A stretch of 64,000 bases of DNA. Origin: Devosia sediminis. GTDB lineage: Bacteria > Pseudomonadota > Alphaproteobacteria > Rhizobiales > Devosiaceae. The notes under the pieces were generated by a model that made no database searches, had not been told where the DNA came from, and worked only from the letters and a program-made list of their open reading frames with translations. The DNA lies in contig NZ_JAEKMH010000001.1 of assembly GCF_016411825.1 (NCBI RefSeq), positions 1,337,619-1,401,618 of the forward strand, in the 5' to 3' direction. This document shows, piece after piece, positions 37,720 through 47,174 of the stretch (within the stretch, counting starts at the first letter, position 1; each line of letters begins with the position of its first letter). The position numbers and the translations under genes were made by a program.

Positions 37720-39242
37720 CCGACGCTGCCTTCGAGGCTGATCGAGATCAGCTTCTGGGTTTCGACCATGAATTCCATCGGCAGGTGCTGAAGCACGTCG
37801 CGTACGAAGCCGTTGACGATCAGCGCCACGGCTTCTTCTTCCGAGAGGCCGCGCTGCATGCAGTAGAACATCTGGTCGTCGGAAATTTTCGACGTGGTGG
37901 CTTCGTGCTCGAAGACGGCAGTACCGTTGCGGCTCTCGATATAGGGAACCGTGTGGGCGCCGCACTTGTCACCGATCAGCAGCGAGTCGCACTGGGTGAA
38001 GTTGCGGGCGTTCTTGGCCTTGGCGTGGGCCGAGACCTGGCCACGATAGGTGTTGTCCGAGAAGCCGGCAGCAATGCCCTTGGAGATGATGCGGCTGGAC
38101 GTGTTCTTGCCCAGATGCAGCATCTTGGTGCCGCTATCGACCTGCTGATAGCCATTGGAAATGGCGATCGAGTAGAACTCGCCGCGCGAACCGTCGCCGC
38201 GCAGGATGCAGCTCGGATACTTCCAGGTAATGGCCGAGCCGGTTTCGACCTGGGTCCAGGAGATATGCGAATTGACGCCACGGCAATCGCCACGCTTGGT
38301 GACGAAGTTGTAGATGCCGCCCTTGCCGTTCTTGTCGCCCGGATACCAGTTCTGGACGGTGGAGTACTTGATTTCGGCATTGTCGAGGGCGACCAGCTCG
38401 ACCACTGCGGCGTGGAGCTGGTGCTCGTCGCGCATCGGGGCGGTGCAGCCTTCGAGGTAGGAGACATAGCTGTCATCGTCGGCGATGATCAGCGTGCGCT
38501 CGAACTGGCCGGTCTTCTTCTCGTTGATGCGGAAATAGGTCGACAGTTCCATCGGGCAGCGGACGCCCTTGGGAATGTAGACAAAGGACCCATCGGTGAA
38601 GACGGCGCAGTTGAGAGTGGCGTAGTAGTTGTCGGAGACCGGGACCACCGAGCCCAGATACTGCTGCACCAGCTCGGGATGCTCGCGGATGGCGTCGGAA
38701 ATCGAGCAGAAGATGATGCCCTGCTTGGCCAGTTCCTCGCGGAAAGTCGTCACGACAGAGACGCTGTCGAAGACGGCGTCAACGGCGACGTTGCCCGAAA
38801 AGGGCGTGCCCTGCGGCTCGTCCGACTGGACGCCGGCAAGGATGGCCTGTTCCTTGAGCGGAATGCCCAGCTTCTCATAAGTCCTGAGCAGTTCGGGATC
38901 GACTTCGTCGAGGCTCTTGGGGCCCTTGAACGACTTGGGCGCCGCATAATAGCTGATCGCCTGGAAGTCGATCTTGGGATAGTGGACCTTGGCCCAGTTG
39001 GGCTCTTCCATGGTCTGCCAACGGCGGAAAGCCTCGAGGCGCCAGTCCAGCATCCACTGGGGCTCATCCTTCTTGGCGGAAATGAAGCGGATCGTGTCCT
39101 CGGTCAGCCCGGGCGGGATGACATCGGATTCGATCTCGGTCTCGAAGCCGTACTTGTATTTGTCCACATCAAGGGCCAGCACCTGTTCGACGGTTTCCCG
39201 GTCGATCTCTTCCTTGAGGGTCGGAATATCGTAGTCCGCCAT
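37716..39242 (-). CDS. sufB: Fe-S assembly scaffold subunit SufB
   Basis: This 508-residue SufB is the main cluster-assembly platform. Signatures: [28 protein letters not shown], the beta-helix region [21 protein letters not shown], the [28 protein letters not shown] stretch and the [23 protein letters not shown] core. An excellent ribosome-binding site (AAAGGAGAA, five bases before ATG) precedes it. Confidence 0.97.
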   Translation of the reverse strand: MADYDIPTLKEEIDRETVEQVLALDVDKYKYGFETEIESDVIPPGLTEDTIRFISAKKDEPQWMLDWRLEAFRRWQTMEEPNWAKVHYPKIDFQAISYYAAPKSFKGPKSLDEVDPELLRTYEKLGIPLKEQAILAGVQSDEPQGTPFSGNVAVDAVFDSVSVVTTFREELAKQGIIFCSISDAIREHPELVQQYLGSVVPVSDNYYATLNCAVFTDGSFVYIPKGVRCPMELSTYFRINEKKTGQFERTLIIADDDSYVSYLEGCTAPMRDEHQLHAAVVELVALDNAEIKYSTVQNWYPGDKNGKGGIYNFVTKRGDCRGVNSHISWTQVETGSAITWKYPSCILRGDGSRGEFYSIAISNGYQQVDSGTKMLHLGKNTSSRIISKGIAAGFSDNTYRGQVSAHAKAKNARNFTQCDSLLIGDKCGAHTVPYIESRNGTAVFEHEATTSKISDDQMFYCMQRGLSEEEAVALIVNGFVRDVLQHLPMEFMVETQKLISISLEGSVG

Positions 39243-39313
39243 ACGGCTTCTCCTTTATGTCCCTCGGCGGTTCAAGGCCGCCGCGAACGCAGTCTCTTGT
39301 TGGCGGCCGCCGG

Positions 39314-40459
39314 TCAGGCGGCCTTGCCGTCGCGCTTCCGACGCGACAGCAGTGTTTCAAACCCGGCCAGGAACGCATCGGCGTCGGCCAGCGTGGAATT
39401 CCAGCCGAAGCTGACGCGCAAGGCGCAGTTGGCGAGGTCCTTCGGCACGCCCATGGCGGCGAGGACGTGGCTGGCGCCAACCTTGCCCGACGAACAGGCC
39501 GAGCCCGACGAGACCGACAGGCCCATCAGGTCCAGCCCCATCATGGCGGTCGCGTTGCCAAGGCCCGGAACGGCAAAATCGGTGACATTGCCGATACGGG
39601 TCGCGCCCTGGCCGAAGATGACCACGTCGGGTGCAAGAGCCGCGAGCCCCCGCTCCAGATGCACGCTCAGCGCCGACATGGCCTCACTATCATAATCGGC
39701 GGCTGCCGCGGCAGCGCCAAAGGCGGCAATGAGGGCTGCCGATTCCGTACCCCCGCGCCGGCCCTGTTCCTGACCGCCGCCGGGAATGAGGCGAACCGTG
39801 TCGGCATGGGCCTTGACCAGGAGAGCACCGATACCGGCGGGTGCGCCGATCTTGTGACCGCTCACCGCCAACATGTCGGGTGCGGAGGCGGCAAAATCCA
39901 GATCCAGCTTGCCCAGAGCCTGGACGGCATCGACGAACAGCGTGTGACGCGTCGGGCCGACCAGGGCGTTGATCCGGCTCATGGGCTGGACGACGCCGGT
40001 TTCGTTGTTGACCCAGTGCAGAGCGACAAGCAGCGTGACGCCTTCGGCATCGGCGCGGGCCAGGACGGCGACCAATTGATCGAGATCAATGCGGCCAACG
40101 GCGTCGAGGCCGATGGTCCAGACCGGCAGGCCCGTCGCCTCCGCGGCCTTGGCCACGGCGGCGTGCTCCCCCGCGCTGACCGCGATGGCGCCTGCCGAAA
40201 AGGCCTTGGTGCCGCCGACGATCGCCTGGGTGACGGCTTCGGTGGCCGAACCGGTGAAGACGACCTGCTTGGCTTCGGCACCGGCGAGACGCGCCACCTG
40301 GCGGCGGCCTGTGTCGATCAGGTTGCGCAGGGCGCGGCCATGGGCATGGACCGAAGACGGATTGCCCACCAGATCGAGCGCAGCAACAAGCGCTGCCCGC
40401 GCTTCGGGACGAAGCGGGGACGCTGCATTGTGATCGAGATAGATCGTCTCTTTCGCCAT
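39314..40459 (-). CDS. cysteine desulfurase, NifS/IscS type
   Basis: This 381-residue PLP enzyme is the first gene of the suf operon. It starts MAKETIYLDHNAASPLRPEA, with GGAAGG four bases upstream; an in-frame ATG six codons earlier lacks a good site. The PLP lysine is in VSGHKIGAPAGIG and the catalytic cysteine in SSGSACSSGKVGASHVL, the group I pattern distinct from SufS in the same operon. Relatives carry the pair as sufS2 (or iscS) and sufS1. So two sulfur donors may serve one scaffold. Confidence 0.92.
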   Translation of the reverse strand: MAKETIYLDHNAASPLRPEARAALVAALDLVGNPSSVHAHGRALRNLIDTGRRQVARLAGAEAKQVVFTGSATEAVTQAIVGGTKAFSAGAIAVSAGEHAAVAKAAEATGLPVWTIGLDAVGRIDLDQLVAVLARADAEGVTLLVALHWVNNETGVVQPMSRINALVGPTRHTLFVDAVQALGKLDLDFAASAPDMLAVSGHKIGAPAGIGALLVKAHADTVRLIPGGGQEQGRRGGTESAALIAAFGAAAAAADYDSEAMSALSVHLERGLAALAPDVVIFGQGATRIGNVTDFAVPGLGNATAMMGLDLMGLSVSSGSACSSGKVGASHVLAAMGVPKDLANCALRVSFGWNSTLADADAFLAGFETLLSRRKRDGKAA

Positions 40460-40610
40460 TGCGCCTTCCGGACGCATGTGCGCCCGACATTGCTGCCATG
40501 CCCCTTGCCGGACGCTCCCGCGCCCCGGCAAGCAAACACTTCTTGAATTTCCTCGCCCAACTTCATTACAAGGGGCGCTCAACAAGGCCGCAGCGCGGCC
40601 AGACACCGAA

Positions 40611-40627
40611 TTTCGAATAATTCTAAA
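40611..40627 (-). promoter_or_regulatory. candidate Irr/ICE iron-control box of the suf operon
   Basis: TTTCGAATAATTCTAAA is a 7-3-7 dyad that matches the Irr box (ICE) form TTTAGAA-N3-TTCTAAA with one mismatch. It lies about 150 bases upstream of the first suf gene. In rhizobia suf operons are regulated by iron through Irr and RirA. The element is symmetrical, so it could serve the divergent hydrolase too. Confidence 0.65.
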
Positions 40628-40743
40628 CTGGTGTTTCGGACCCATGTTTTAGGGAGAGGCCCGCGCTTAGTCAAGCGCCGAGCACCCTTCCGCCGGGCCC
40701 GAAAGCGCCAAACGGACAGAGCCAGAAAAGGCCGGAACAACCC

Positions 40744-41406
40744 ATGCCAGAAGTGATCTTCAACGGACCCGAAGGGCGTCTCGAAGGCCGGTACCAGCCG
40801 GGCAAGGAGCCCAACGCTCCCATCGCCATCGTGCTGCACCCGCACCCCCAGTTCGGCGGGACGATGAACAACCAGATCGTCTACAATCTCTTCTACATGT
40901 TCGCCGAACGCGGCTTTTCGGTGCTGCGATTCAACTCGCGCGGCGTCGGCCGCTCGCAGGGCGTGTTCGACCACGGCATCGGCGAGCTCTCGGACGCCGC
41001 AGCGGCGCTGGACTGGCTGCAGATCATCAACCGCGAGTCGCGCGGCTGCTGGATCGCCGGCTTCTCCTTCGGCGCCTGGATCGGCATGCAACTGCTGATG
41101 CGCCGTCCGGAAGTGGAAGGCTTCATCTCGGTGTCGCCGCCGGAAAATCTTTACGACTTTTCGTTCCTGGCGCCCTGCCCGTCCTCGGGCCTGATCATCC
41201 ATGGCGACAAGGACCGCGTGGCTCCGCCCACCTCGGTGCAGAAGCTGGTGGACAAGCTCAAGACGCAGAAGGGCATCACCATCGAGCAGCAGATCGTGGA
41301 AGGGGCCAACCACTTCTACGAAGGCAAGATCGACGAACTAACGACGCGGTGTGCCGAGTATCTCGACCGTCGCCGTCAGGAGATCGCGGACGGCGGCGGG
41401 CGCTAG
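40744..41406 (+). CDS. alpha/beta hydrolase
   Basis: This 220-residue hydrolase resembles a COG2945-type protein. HPHPQFGGTMNN at about residues 37-48 holds the oxyanion-hole HPH. The nucleophile elbow is AGFSFGAWIGMQLL (Ser near 104), the acid is in IHGDKDRVAPP (Asp near 160), and the His in GANHFYEGK (near 188). It is divergent from the suf operon. Substrate unknown. Confidence 0.8.
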   Translation: MPEVIFNGPEGRLEGRYQPGKEPNAPIAIVLHPHPQFGGTMNNQIVYNLFYMFAERGFSVLRFNSRGVGRSQGVFDHGIGELSDAAAALDWLQIINRESRGCWIAGFSFGAWIGMQLLMRRPEVEGFISVSPPENLYDFSFLAPCPSSGLIIHGDKDRVAPPTSVQKLVDKLKTQKGITIEQQIVEGANHFYEGKIDELTTRCAEYLDRRRQEIADGGGR

Positions 41407-41494
41407 TTCAGGGCGCATTTATTGCGATAGAAACCACCACGGCGTGATGCCCGCCCATGCGAGCCCGCCGTTTCGCTACCGCCTCTCCCAAACA

Positions 41495-41520
41495 CGGATT
41501 CCCGCTTTTGCGGGAATGAC
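41495..41520. repeat. short palindromic repeat ahead of tyrS
   Basis: ATTCCCGC, loop TTTT, GCGGGAAT: an 8-bp stem between the hydrolase and tyrS, with flanks CGG and GAC. It resembles widespread CGGATTCCCGC/GCGGGAATGAC intergenic repeats. Confidence 0.6.
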
Positions 41521-41552
41521 CCTGCGGGTGAGCTGGCAATCGGAATCGCAAA

Positions 41553-42797
41553 ATGACCAAGTTCGACTACAAATCCGAATTCATGCGCACCCTTTCGGAG
41601 CGCGGCTTCATCCATCAAACCTCCGACGATGCGGGGCTGGACCAGCTCTTCGCCACCGAGACCGTGACGGCCTATATTGGCTTTGACCCCACGGCCTCGT
41701 CACTGCATGTGGGCAGCCTCATCCAAATCATGATGCTGCACTGGCTGGAAAAAACCGGCCACCGCGCCGTGGCCCTGATGGGCGGCGGCACCGGCATGGT
41801 GGGCGACCCGTCCTTCAAGGACGAGGCGCGCAAGCTGATGACGCCCGAGACCATTCAGGGCAATATCGACGGCATCAAGCAGGTGTTTTCAAACTACCTG
41901 AGCTTTGACGACGGCAAGTCGCTGATGGTCAATAATGCCGAATGGCTGTTGCCGCTCAACTACCTCGAATTCCTGCGCGACGTGGGCCAGCATTTCTCGG
42001 TCAACCGGATGCTGAGCTTCGACTCGGTCAAGCAGCGGCTCGACCGCGAGCAATCGCTCTCGTTCCTCGAATTCAACTACATGATCCTGCAGGCCTACGA
42101 CTTCGTGGAGCTCAACCAGCGCTACGGCGTGCGCCTGCAGATGGGCGGGTCGGACCAGTGGGGCAATATCGTCAACGGCATCGACCTCGGGCATCGCCTG
42201 GGGACGCCGCAGCTCTATGCGCTGACCTCGCCGCTGCTGACCACATCGTCGGGCCAGAAGATGGGCAAGTCGCTCAATGGCGCGATCTGGCTCAATGCAG
42301 ACCTGCTCTCGGCCTATGACTTCTGGCAGTACTGGCGCAATACCGAGGACGCGGACGTCGAGCGGTTCCTGAAGCTTTACACCACGCTGCCGCTCGACGA
42401 GATCGCCCGCATCGTGGCCGGCGATATCAACGAGGCCAAGAAGCGCCTCGCCACCGAAGTCACCGCCATGATCCGCGGCAGGCAGGCGGCGGAGGAAGCG
42501 GCGGAAACGGCACGGGCGACGTTCGAGACCGGCAAGCTCGACCTGTCGCTGCCGACGGCCGAGGTGACCCATGCGGAGCTTGCAACCGGGATCGGCGTGC
42601 TCAATGCGTTGGTCAAGGCCGGGCTTGCGGCCTCCAATGGCGAAGCGCGGCGGCATGTGAGCTCCGGCGCGGTGCGGGTCAATGACGCCGTGATCGAGGA
42701 CGAGAAGCTGATGCTGGGCGACAATGCCCTGCTCGAAGAGGGCGTCATCAAGCTGTCCGTCGGCAAGAAGCGGCATGCGCTGATCAAGCCGGTGTAA
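41553..42797 (+). CDS. tyrS: tyrosyl-tRNA synthetase
   Basis: This 414-residue class I synthetase charges tRNA-Tyr. The HIGH-like motif is seen as [14 protein letters not shown] (about residues 47-60) and the KMSKS-like motif as [14 protein letters not shown] (about 235). [24 protein letters not shown] gives the tyrosine pocket. The C-terminal S4 RNA-binding domain (about 350-410) is intact: [33 protein letters not shown] precedes the start, weakly. Confidence 0.96.
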   Translation: MTKFDYKSEFMRTLSERGFIHQTSDDAGLDQLFATETVTAYIGFDPTASSLHVGSLIQIMMLHWLEKTGHRAVALMGGGTGMVGDPSFKDEARKLMTPETIQGNIDGIKQVFSNYLSFDDGKSLMVNNAEWLLPLNYLEFLRDVGQHFSVNRMLSFDSVKQRLDREQSLSFLEFNYMILQAYDFVELNQRYGVRLQMGGSDQWGNIVNGIDLGHRLGTPQLYALTSPLLTTSSGQKMGKSLNGAIWLNADLLSAYDFWQYWRNTEDADVERFLKLYTTLPLDEIARIVAGDINEAKKRLATEVTAMIRGRQAAEEAAETARATFETGKLDLSLPTAEVTHAELATGIGVLNALVKAGLAASNGEARRHVSSGAVRVNDAVIEDEKLMLGDNALLEEGVIKLSVGKKRHALIKPV

Positions 42798-42800
42798 CGA

Positions 42801-42877
42801 GGGCCCCTCACCCGGCCCTTCGGGCCGACCCTCGGGTCGAGCCCGAGGGCAGGCTCTCTCCCCCAGAGGGAGAGGTG
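42801..42877. repeat. dispersed palindromic intergenic repeat, copy after tyrS
   Basis: GGGCCCCTCACCCGGCCCTTCGGGCC..., then CCTCGGG/CCCGAGG, then CTCTCCCCC/GAGGGAGAG: three consecutive hairpins in about 75 bases. Same family as at 32953 and 35057. Confidence 0.75.
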
Positions 42878-42905
42878 AAAAAGGCGCGCTGCGGAGCGCC
42901 TTTTT
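42878..42905. terminator. bidirectional intrinsic terminator between tyrS and the AsmA-like gene
   Basis: AAAAAGGCGC, an 8-base loop and GCGCCTTTTT form a 10-bp stem with A/T tails on both sides. It ends inside the stop codon of the minus-strand gene, so it may terminate both transcripts. Confidence 0.85.
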
Positions 42906-45900
42906 ATTGCGCGGGTGCCGGCGGGAGTTCGCGGGCGCGGAATTCGAAGAGTTCGCGCAGGAAGCCGGGTGCTAGGATGGAGAGCGGGTTGACCAGGAAT
43001 TGCGGCTGGTCGAGCGGGCCGCGTACGGCGAAGGTGACGCCGACGAGACCCTCGCCCTCGCGGCCGCCGAGCAGCGGACCGAAGAGCGGGATCTGCTGGA
43101 AGATATTGTTGAGGCCGAACAGCGGCACATAGGTGCCGGTCAGGTCGTAGCGGCGCTGATCGGTATAGATGAAGCCGCGGGCGCTGCCACCGACGGTGTC
43201 GCCGGCGAGGACGGCATCGACCACTTCGACGCGATCGCTGGTGCGGATGAACTCCACCTGGGCGGCACGGAAATCGAGGCGGTTGCGCGCGGCAATGGCG
43301 GCGCGAGAATCGGTGTGGTTGCCGAGCACCTGGATGACATTGGCCTCGTCGACGATGGCAAAGTTGCGCAGCACCAGTTGACCGGCCTCGGCATTGAGGT
43401 TGCGGTCGGTGGTCATGACGAGGCTCCCCGACCCGCCGGCGAGCTGTGAATAGACGCCGAGCATGCGCAGCACGGTGCCGGCATCGTTGAAGGCCACGGT
43501 GAGCGTGCGGCCGTTGGGCGCCGGATTGGTGGTGATCGAGATGGCATTGCCCTCGTCGAACTGAGCCGTCATCGCCACGCGGCTCAAGTTCATGCCGCGC
43601 AGGGCCAGGTCGAGATCGAGGTTGAAGGCAGTGGTGGCGTAATAGCCGATGGCGCGGGCGAGCTCGACATCGAGCGACAGCGACTGATCGAACTGGGTCG
43701 ACTGCACGCCGCCACTGCCCTGCTCGAGGCTGAAGAAGCGGCTGAGCACGGGCTTCAAATCGAGCTGCTCGCCGCGGATGCGCACCGCAAAGCCACCATC
43801 GGTGGGGGTCAGGTCGACGGACGCGCTGTCACCGGCGCTGAGGGCAAACGTGCTGAAATTGGCGGCAATGAGCCCGTTCTCGGCATGGAAATCGAGCTTG
43901 CCGGCCAGACGCACATCGCCGAACGAGAGCGAAATGTCCTCGAGATGGGTGACGTCGCCATCGGGGCGGACGGTGGCAGTCAACTGGCCGGGGGTGCCGC
44001 GGGCCTTGGTGATGCCGAGGTCGCGGACATTGAGCGCGGCGCCCTCGAGATCGACGGTCATGTGGAGGGCGCCTTCGGCCAGCGGCTGGGCGACGAACTT
44101 GACCTCGCCGTCGAGAAATTCAGAGGCATCAAAGCCCATGTCCGCCAGATCGGCGACAGCAACGGTGGATTGCAGGCGGAAGACCGGGTCAGCGCCCATG
44201 GCGCCCTGTACCGAAATCTCGGCCTCCATGTCGTCGATGGTGGCGGTGCCGCCGAGCTGGTAGCCATCCTGCGAGGCGGAGAAATGCAATTGCCCGCCGC
44301 CTATGGAACGTCCCTGGATCGGCTCGGCGCTGGCGAAATCGGCTACGCTGCCATTGATGACATAGTCCACGTCCATTTCGCGGCCGGCTTCCTCGTCGCC
44401 CAGGGCGATGGTGGCGACCAGCCCGAGATCGACCGTGCCGGTGATGCTGTCGAGATCGATCGGCAGTTCGGCGCCGGCAAGGGCGTCGGGCTGCTGCTGC
44501 TCGACCAGGGCAAGGAGCGCGGGGATGGGGGCGTTGAGATCGCCCGAAATCTCGACAATGGCTTCGCCCGGAACGGAATTGTCCATGACAAGGGCCGGAC
44601 TGGTGACGCTGATCGTGCCGCTCTCGGTCTCAAGCGTGCCGCCGCCACCTGCGATCGAGACGTTCTCGTCGTCGACGCGGAGGCGCGTATCGCCCGATAT
44701 GACTATGGGCGACATTTCCGGGGTCGGCTTGATCGCGACGCCCTCGCCCACGATCTCGATGAGCATGCTGTCGGGCGGGATCGGCTTGTCCTCGTTGCCG
44801 ACGCCAAAGCTGCCGACCGGGAAGTTGAAGCGCATATGGGCGTTCTTGACCGTGCCGTCGGTCACATTAGCAACGAACCAGTCACGGTTGGTGCCGCCCA
44901 TGATGTAGGGCCAGAGCCGCTTGAAATCGTCGGCGGTGACGCCCTGACCGGCAATGGTCATGTCGAGGCCGATGCCGGACTGCAGCAGGTTCATGCGTCC
45001 GGCAGTCTCGACCACGGCATCGCCACGCCGAGCGATCAGGCGATCAATGCCCATGGCGCCGTAAAGGGGAGTGGACCAGCCGGAAAACTCGACCGTGTCG
45101 AACGGCGCTTCTGGCGCCTCCATGTCATTGGGATGGATCGCGACATCGCGAGCGGAAATCGACATGCCGATGGTCGGGCCGTAGGTGGTGTCGAGGCCGA
45201 GAACGAAGGTCCCGGACACGAGGGCGCTGCTCTGACCGATCCGGAGGGCGCCCTCCTTCATGCTGAACTGGCCGAGCGAAGGGTCCCACGTGACTTCGAG
45301 AATGGAACTGGCGACGGGAAAATAATCGTCGTCGAGCCGCAAATCGAGGCCGGTCAGGTCGATCTTGAAATCGCCACCGATCAGCTTGCCCTCGGGCGTG
45401 AAGGTGACGTCAATGGATAGATTGCCCGCGCCGGGCATGGCGGCCATGCTGGTTGCATCGTCGACGAAGGGCACAAAGGCCGAAAAGTCGAGATTGGTCA
45501 CGTCGGCCTGAAGACGGCGGGTGCCGTCATCATCCAGCGAGCGTTCGATGGTGCCATAAACGGTCCGCGAGCCGATGCGGGCGCTGAATTCGCCGGTGAC
45601 GCGTTCGTCGCCAGGCAGGGTCTCGATCTCAAGGGACAGGTCCTTGAACTGACGGAACAGGCCATAGAGCGGATCGGCCATATCGACATGACCATCCCGC
45701 ACGACCAGCCGCGAGAACCGACCCTGGGCGGCCTGCTCGATCAGGTCGGCAATGGCGACCTCGCTGGCTTCGAGATTGTAGATCAGCCAGTCATTGTCCG
45801 AGCGCATGGGCGGGACGATCGCATCGTCGAATGAAATGCCTTGCTCCGAAATCTCGACCGCCGGAAAGGCGTCGTCGCCCTCCATGACACGCACCGTGGC

Positions 45901-46443
45901 GGGCCCGCCGGCGGGATCGTCGACCACCTCGAGCGTGCCAGGGCGAGGCCCGTAAAGATCCTGGATGATCTGCACATGGGGGCCGACAATGGTGACCGTG
46001 GTCCCCGGCTGACCGAAGAGGGCACGGGCCGGCGAGAAGCCGACTTCCAGCGCTTCCATGGCGATGCGAGCGCCGGTCTTGCTATCGGTGAACAGGACTG
46101 GCTCGAAGCGGATGACCGGCCAGATGCCGCCTTCGACGGCGAGGGCCATGTCGCCCATCTGCAGGTCTGATGTCTCGGGAACGAAATTCTGCACGAAGGT
46201 GCGGATGGCCTGGCCGGTAAAGGGAATGCGGACAGGGGTGAACAGCATCACCGCATAGAGGATGAGCAGTACGGCGCAGGGGAGGCCAAGCAGCCAGGTC
46301 AGAACACGACCGATGCGGCGCATCCGGGAGCGGCGCGGGGGCGGCGGCATGGTCTGAGGGGGAGATTCTGGTACTGTCGCTTCGTTCACTGCCGCCACGC
46401 CGATGACTGGCAGGAAACTGCGTCCTGCACCAATCAGAATCAT
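42904..46443 (-). CDS. AsmA-like/DUF3971 family membrane-anchored giant protein
   Basis: This protein of about 1180 residues has one N-terminal transmembrane helix (RIGRVLTWLLGLPCAVLLILYAVMLFTP) and a long beta-rich periplasmic body with repeated amphipathic strands. The C-terminal AsmA-like region shows GGSARGFIYTDQRRYDLTGTYVPLFGLNNIFQQIPLFGPLLGGREGEGLVGVTFAVRGPLDQPQFLVNPLS. Family members (YhdP, TamB) are bridge-like proteins thought to move phospholipids to the outer membrane. Start uncertain: ATG 46443 (MILIGAGRSF) was chosen; GTG 46389 and ATG 46349 are alternatives. Conserved next to tyrS and bcp in relatives, by memory only. Confidence 0.85.
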   Translation of the reverse strand: MILIGAGRSFLPVIGVAAVNEATVPESPPQTMPPPPRRSRMRRIGRVLTWLLGLPCAVLLILYAVMLFTPVRIPFTGQAIRTFVQNFVPETSDLQMGDMALAVEGGIWPVIRFEPVLFTDSKTGARIAMEALEVGFSPARALFGQPGTTVTIVGPHVQIIQDLYGPRPGTLEVVDDPAGGPATVRVMEGDDAFPAVEISEQGISFDDAIVPPMRSDNDWLIYNLEASEVAIADLIEQAAQGRFSRLVVRDGHVDMADPLYGLFRQFKDLSLEIETLPGDERVTGEFSARIGSRTVYGTIERSLDDDGTRRLQADVTNLDFSAFVPFVDDATSMAAMPGAGNLSIDVTFTPEGKLIGGDFKIDLTGLDLRLDDDYFPVASSILEVTWDPSLGQFSMKEGALRIGQSSALVSGTFVLGLDTTYGPTIGMSISARDVAIHPNDMEAPEAPFDTVEFSGWSTPLYGAMGIDRLIARRGDAVVETAGRMNLLQSGIGLDMTIAGQGVTADDFKRLWPYIMGGTNRDWFVANVTDGTVKNAHMRFNFPVGSFGVGNEDKPIPPDSMLIEIVGEGVAIKPTPEMSPIVISGDTRLRVDDENVSIAGGGGTLETESGTISVTSPALVMDNSVPGEAIVEISGDLNAPIPALLALVEQQQPDALAGAELPIDLDSITGTVDLGLVATIALGDEEAGREMDVDYVINGSVADFASAEPIQGRSIGGGQLHFSASQDGYQLGGTATIDDMEAEISVQGAMGADPVFRLQSTVAVADLADMGFDASEFLDGEVKFVAQPLAEGALHMTVDLEGAALNVRDLGITKARGTPGQLTATVRPDGDVTHLEDISLSFGDVRLAGKLDFHAENGLIAANFSTFALSAGDSASVDLTPTDGGFAVRIRGEQLDLKPVLSRFFSLEQGSGGVQSTQFDQSLSLDVELARAIGYYATTAFNLDLDLALRGMNLSRVAMTAQFDEGNAISITTNPAPNGRTLTVAFNDAGTVLRMLGVYSQLAGGSGSLVMTTDRNLNAEAGQLVLRNFAIVDEANVIQVLGNHTDSRAAIAARNRLDFRAAQVEFIRTSDRVEVVDAVLAGDTVGGSARGFIYTDQRRYDLTGTYVPLFGLNNIFQQIPLFGPLLGGREGEGLVGVTFAVRGPLDQPQFLVNPLSILAPGFLRELFEFRARELPPAPAQ

Positions 46444-46621
46444 CCGCCATTGGCGGTGCAATGCATGATGATACCGGCTGGAATGTGACGCTGACACCCA
46501 CAATTCGCGGCGTGTACAATCCGCCTCGGCAAGAGAGACGTTGAAGCCTATGCCGGAGCTTGTTCTGGTGCCTTTCGGGGCGCAGAACGATTCCCGGTCG
46601 CGACCGATCCAAGGAGCAGCC

Positions 46622-47098
46622 ATGACCCATCTCAAGCCAGGTGATCCCGCTCCGGATTTCGTTTTGCGACGCGACGATGGCAGCACGATCAGCAAGGCCG
46701 ATCTGCTCGGCAAGCCGGTGGTGCTGTTCTTTTATCCCGAAGACGATTCCGGCGGATGCGTGGACGAAAACCAGGAGTTTTCCGAGCTATCTTCGGAATA
46801 TGCGGCGCGCGGCGCCGTGCTCGTCGGCATCTCGCCCGATACGGCCGATAGCCACCAGAAATTCCGCGCCAAGTATGGTTTGAAAGTGCCGCTGGCTTTC
46901 GATCCCGAGCGGCAGGTGATCGAGGCCTTCGGCCTGTGGCAGATGAAAAAGCTCTATGGGCGCGAGTTCATGGGACTGATCCGCACCAGCTTCATCCTCG
47001 ATGCCGAAGGGTGCATCGCGCGGATCATCAGGGCCACTCGGATCAAGGGTCATGCGGCCAAGGTGCTGGAGTCGCTCGACGAGGTATTGGCTCAGTAG
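46622..47098 (+). CDS. bcp: peroxiredoxin, Bcp/PrxQ type
   Basis: This 158-residue thiol peroxidase has its peroxidatic Cys46 in FYPEDDSGGCVDENQEFSEL (S-x2-C in place of the common T-x2-C), and the C-terminal LDAEGCIARI has a second Cys that is too distal to be the standard PrxQ partner. Start taken at MTHLKPGDPAPDFVL, because AAGGAG lies five bases before it. It lies upstream of a LytM peptidase. Confidence 0.93.
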   Translation: MTHLKPGDPAPDFVLRRDDGSTISKADLLGKPVVLFFYPEDDSGGCVDENQEFSELSSEYAARGAVLVGISPDTADSHQKFRAKYGLKVPLAFDPERQVIEAFGLWQMKKLYGREFMGLIRTSFILDAEGCIARIIRATRIKGHAAKVLESLDEVLAQ

Positions 47099-47174
47099 TT
47101 CTCCGAAGTTTTCGGCTTCTTAACCAAGCCCGTGCACACTCCACTAACCATGTTGCGTGTTCGGGGGTCATGGC

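Noticed and set aside
44000..45420. Long open plus-strand frame opposite the AsmA-like gene
   Set aside because: Antisense to a well-supported coding region and with shadow-like composition.
46444..46713. N-terminal extension of the AsmA-like protein
   Set aside because: The frame is open but overlaps the divergent bcp start and its ribosome-binding site, and the residues are not membrane-like.
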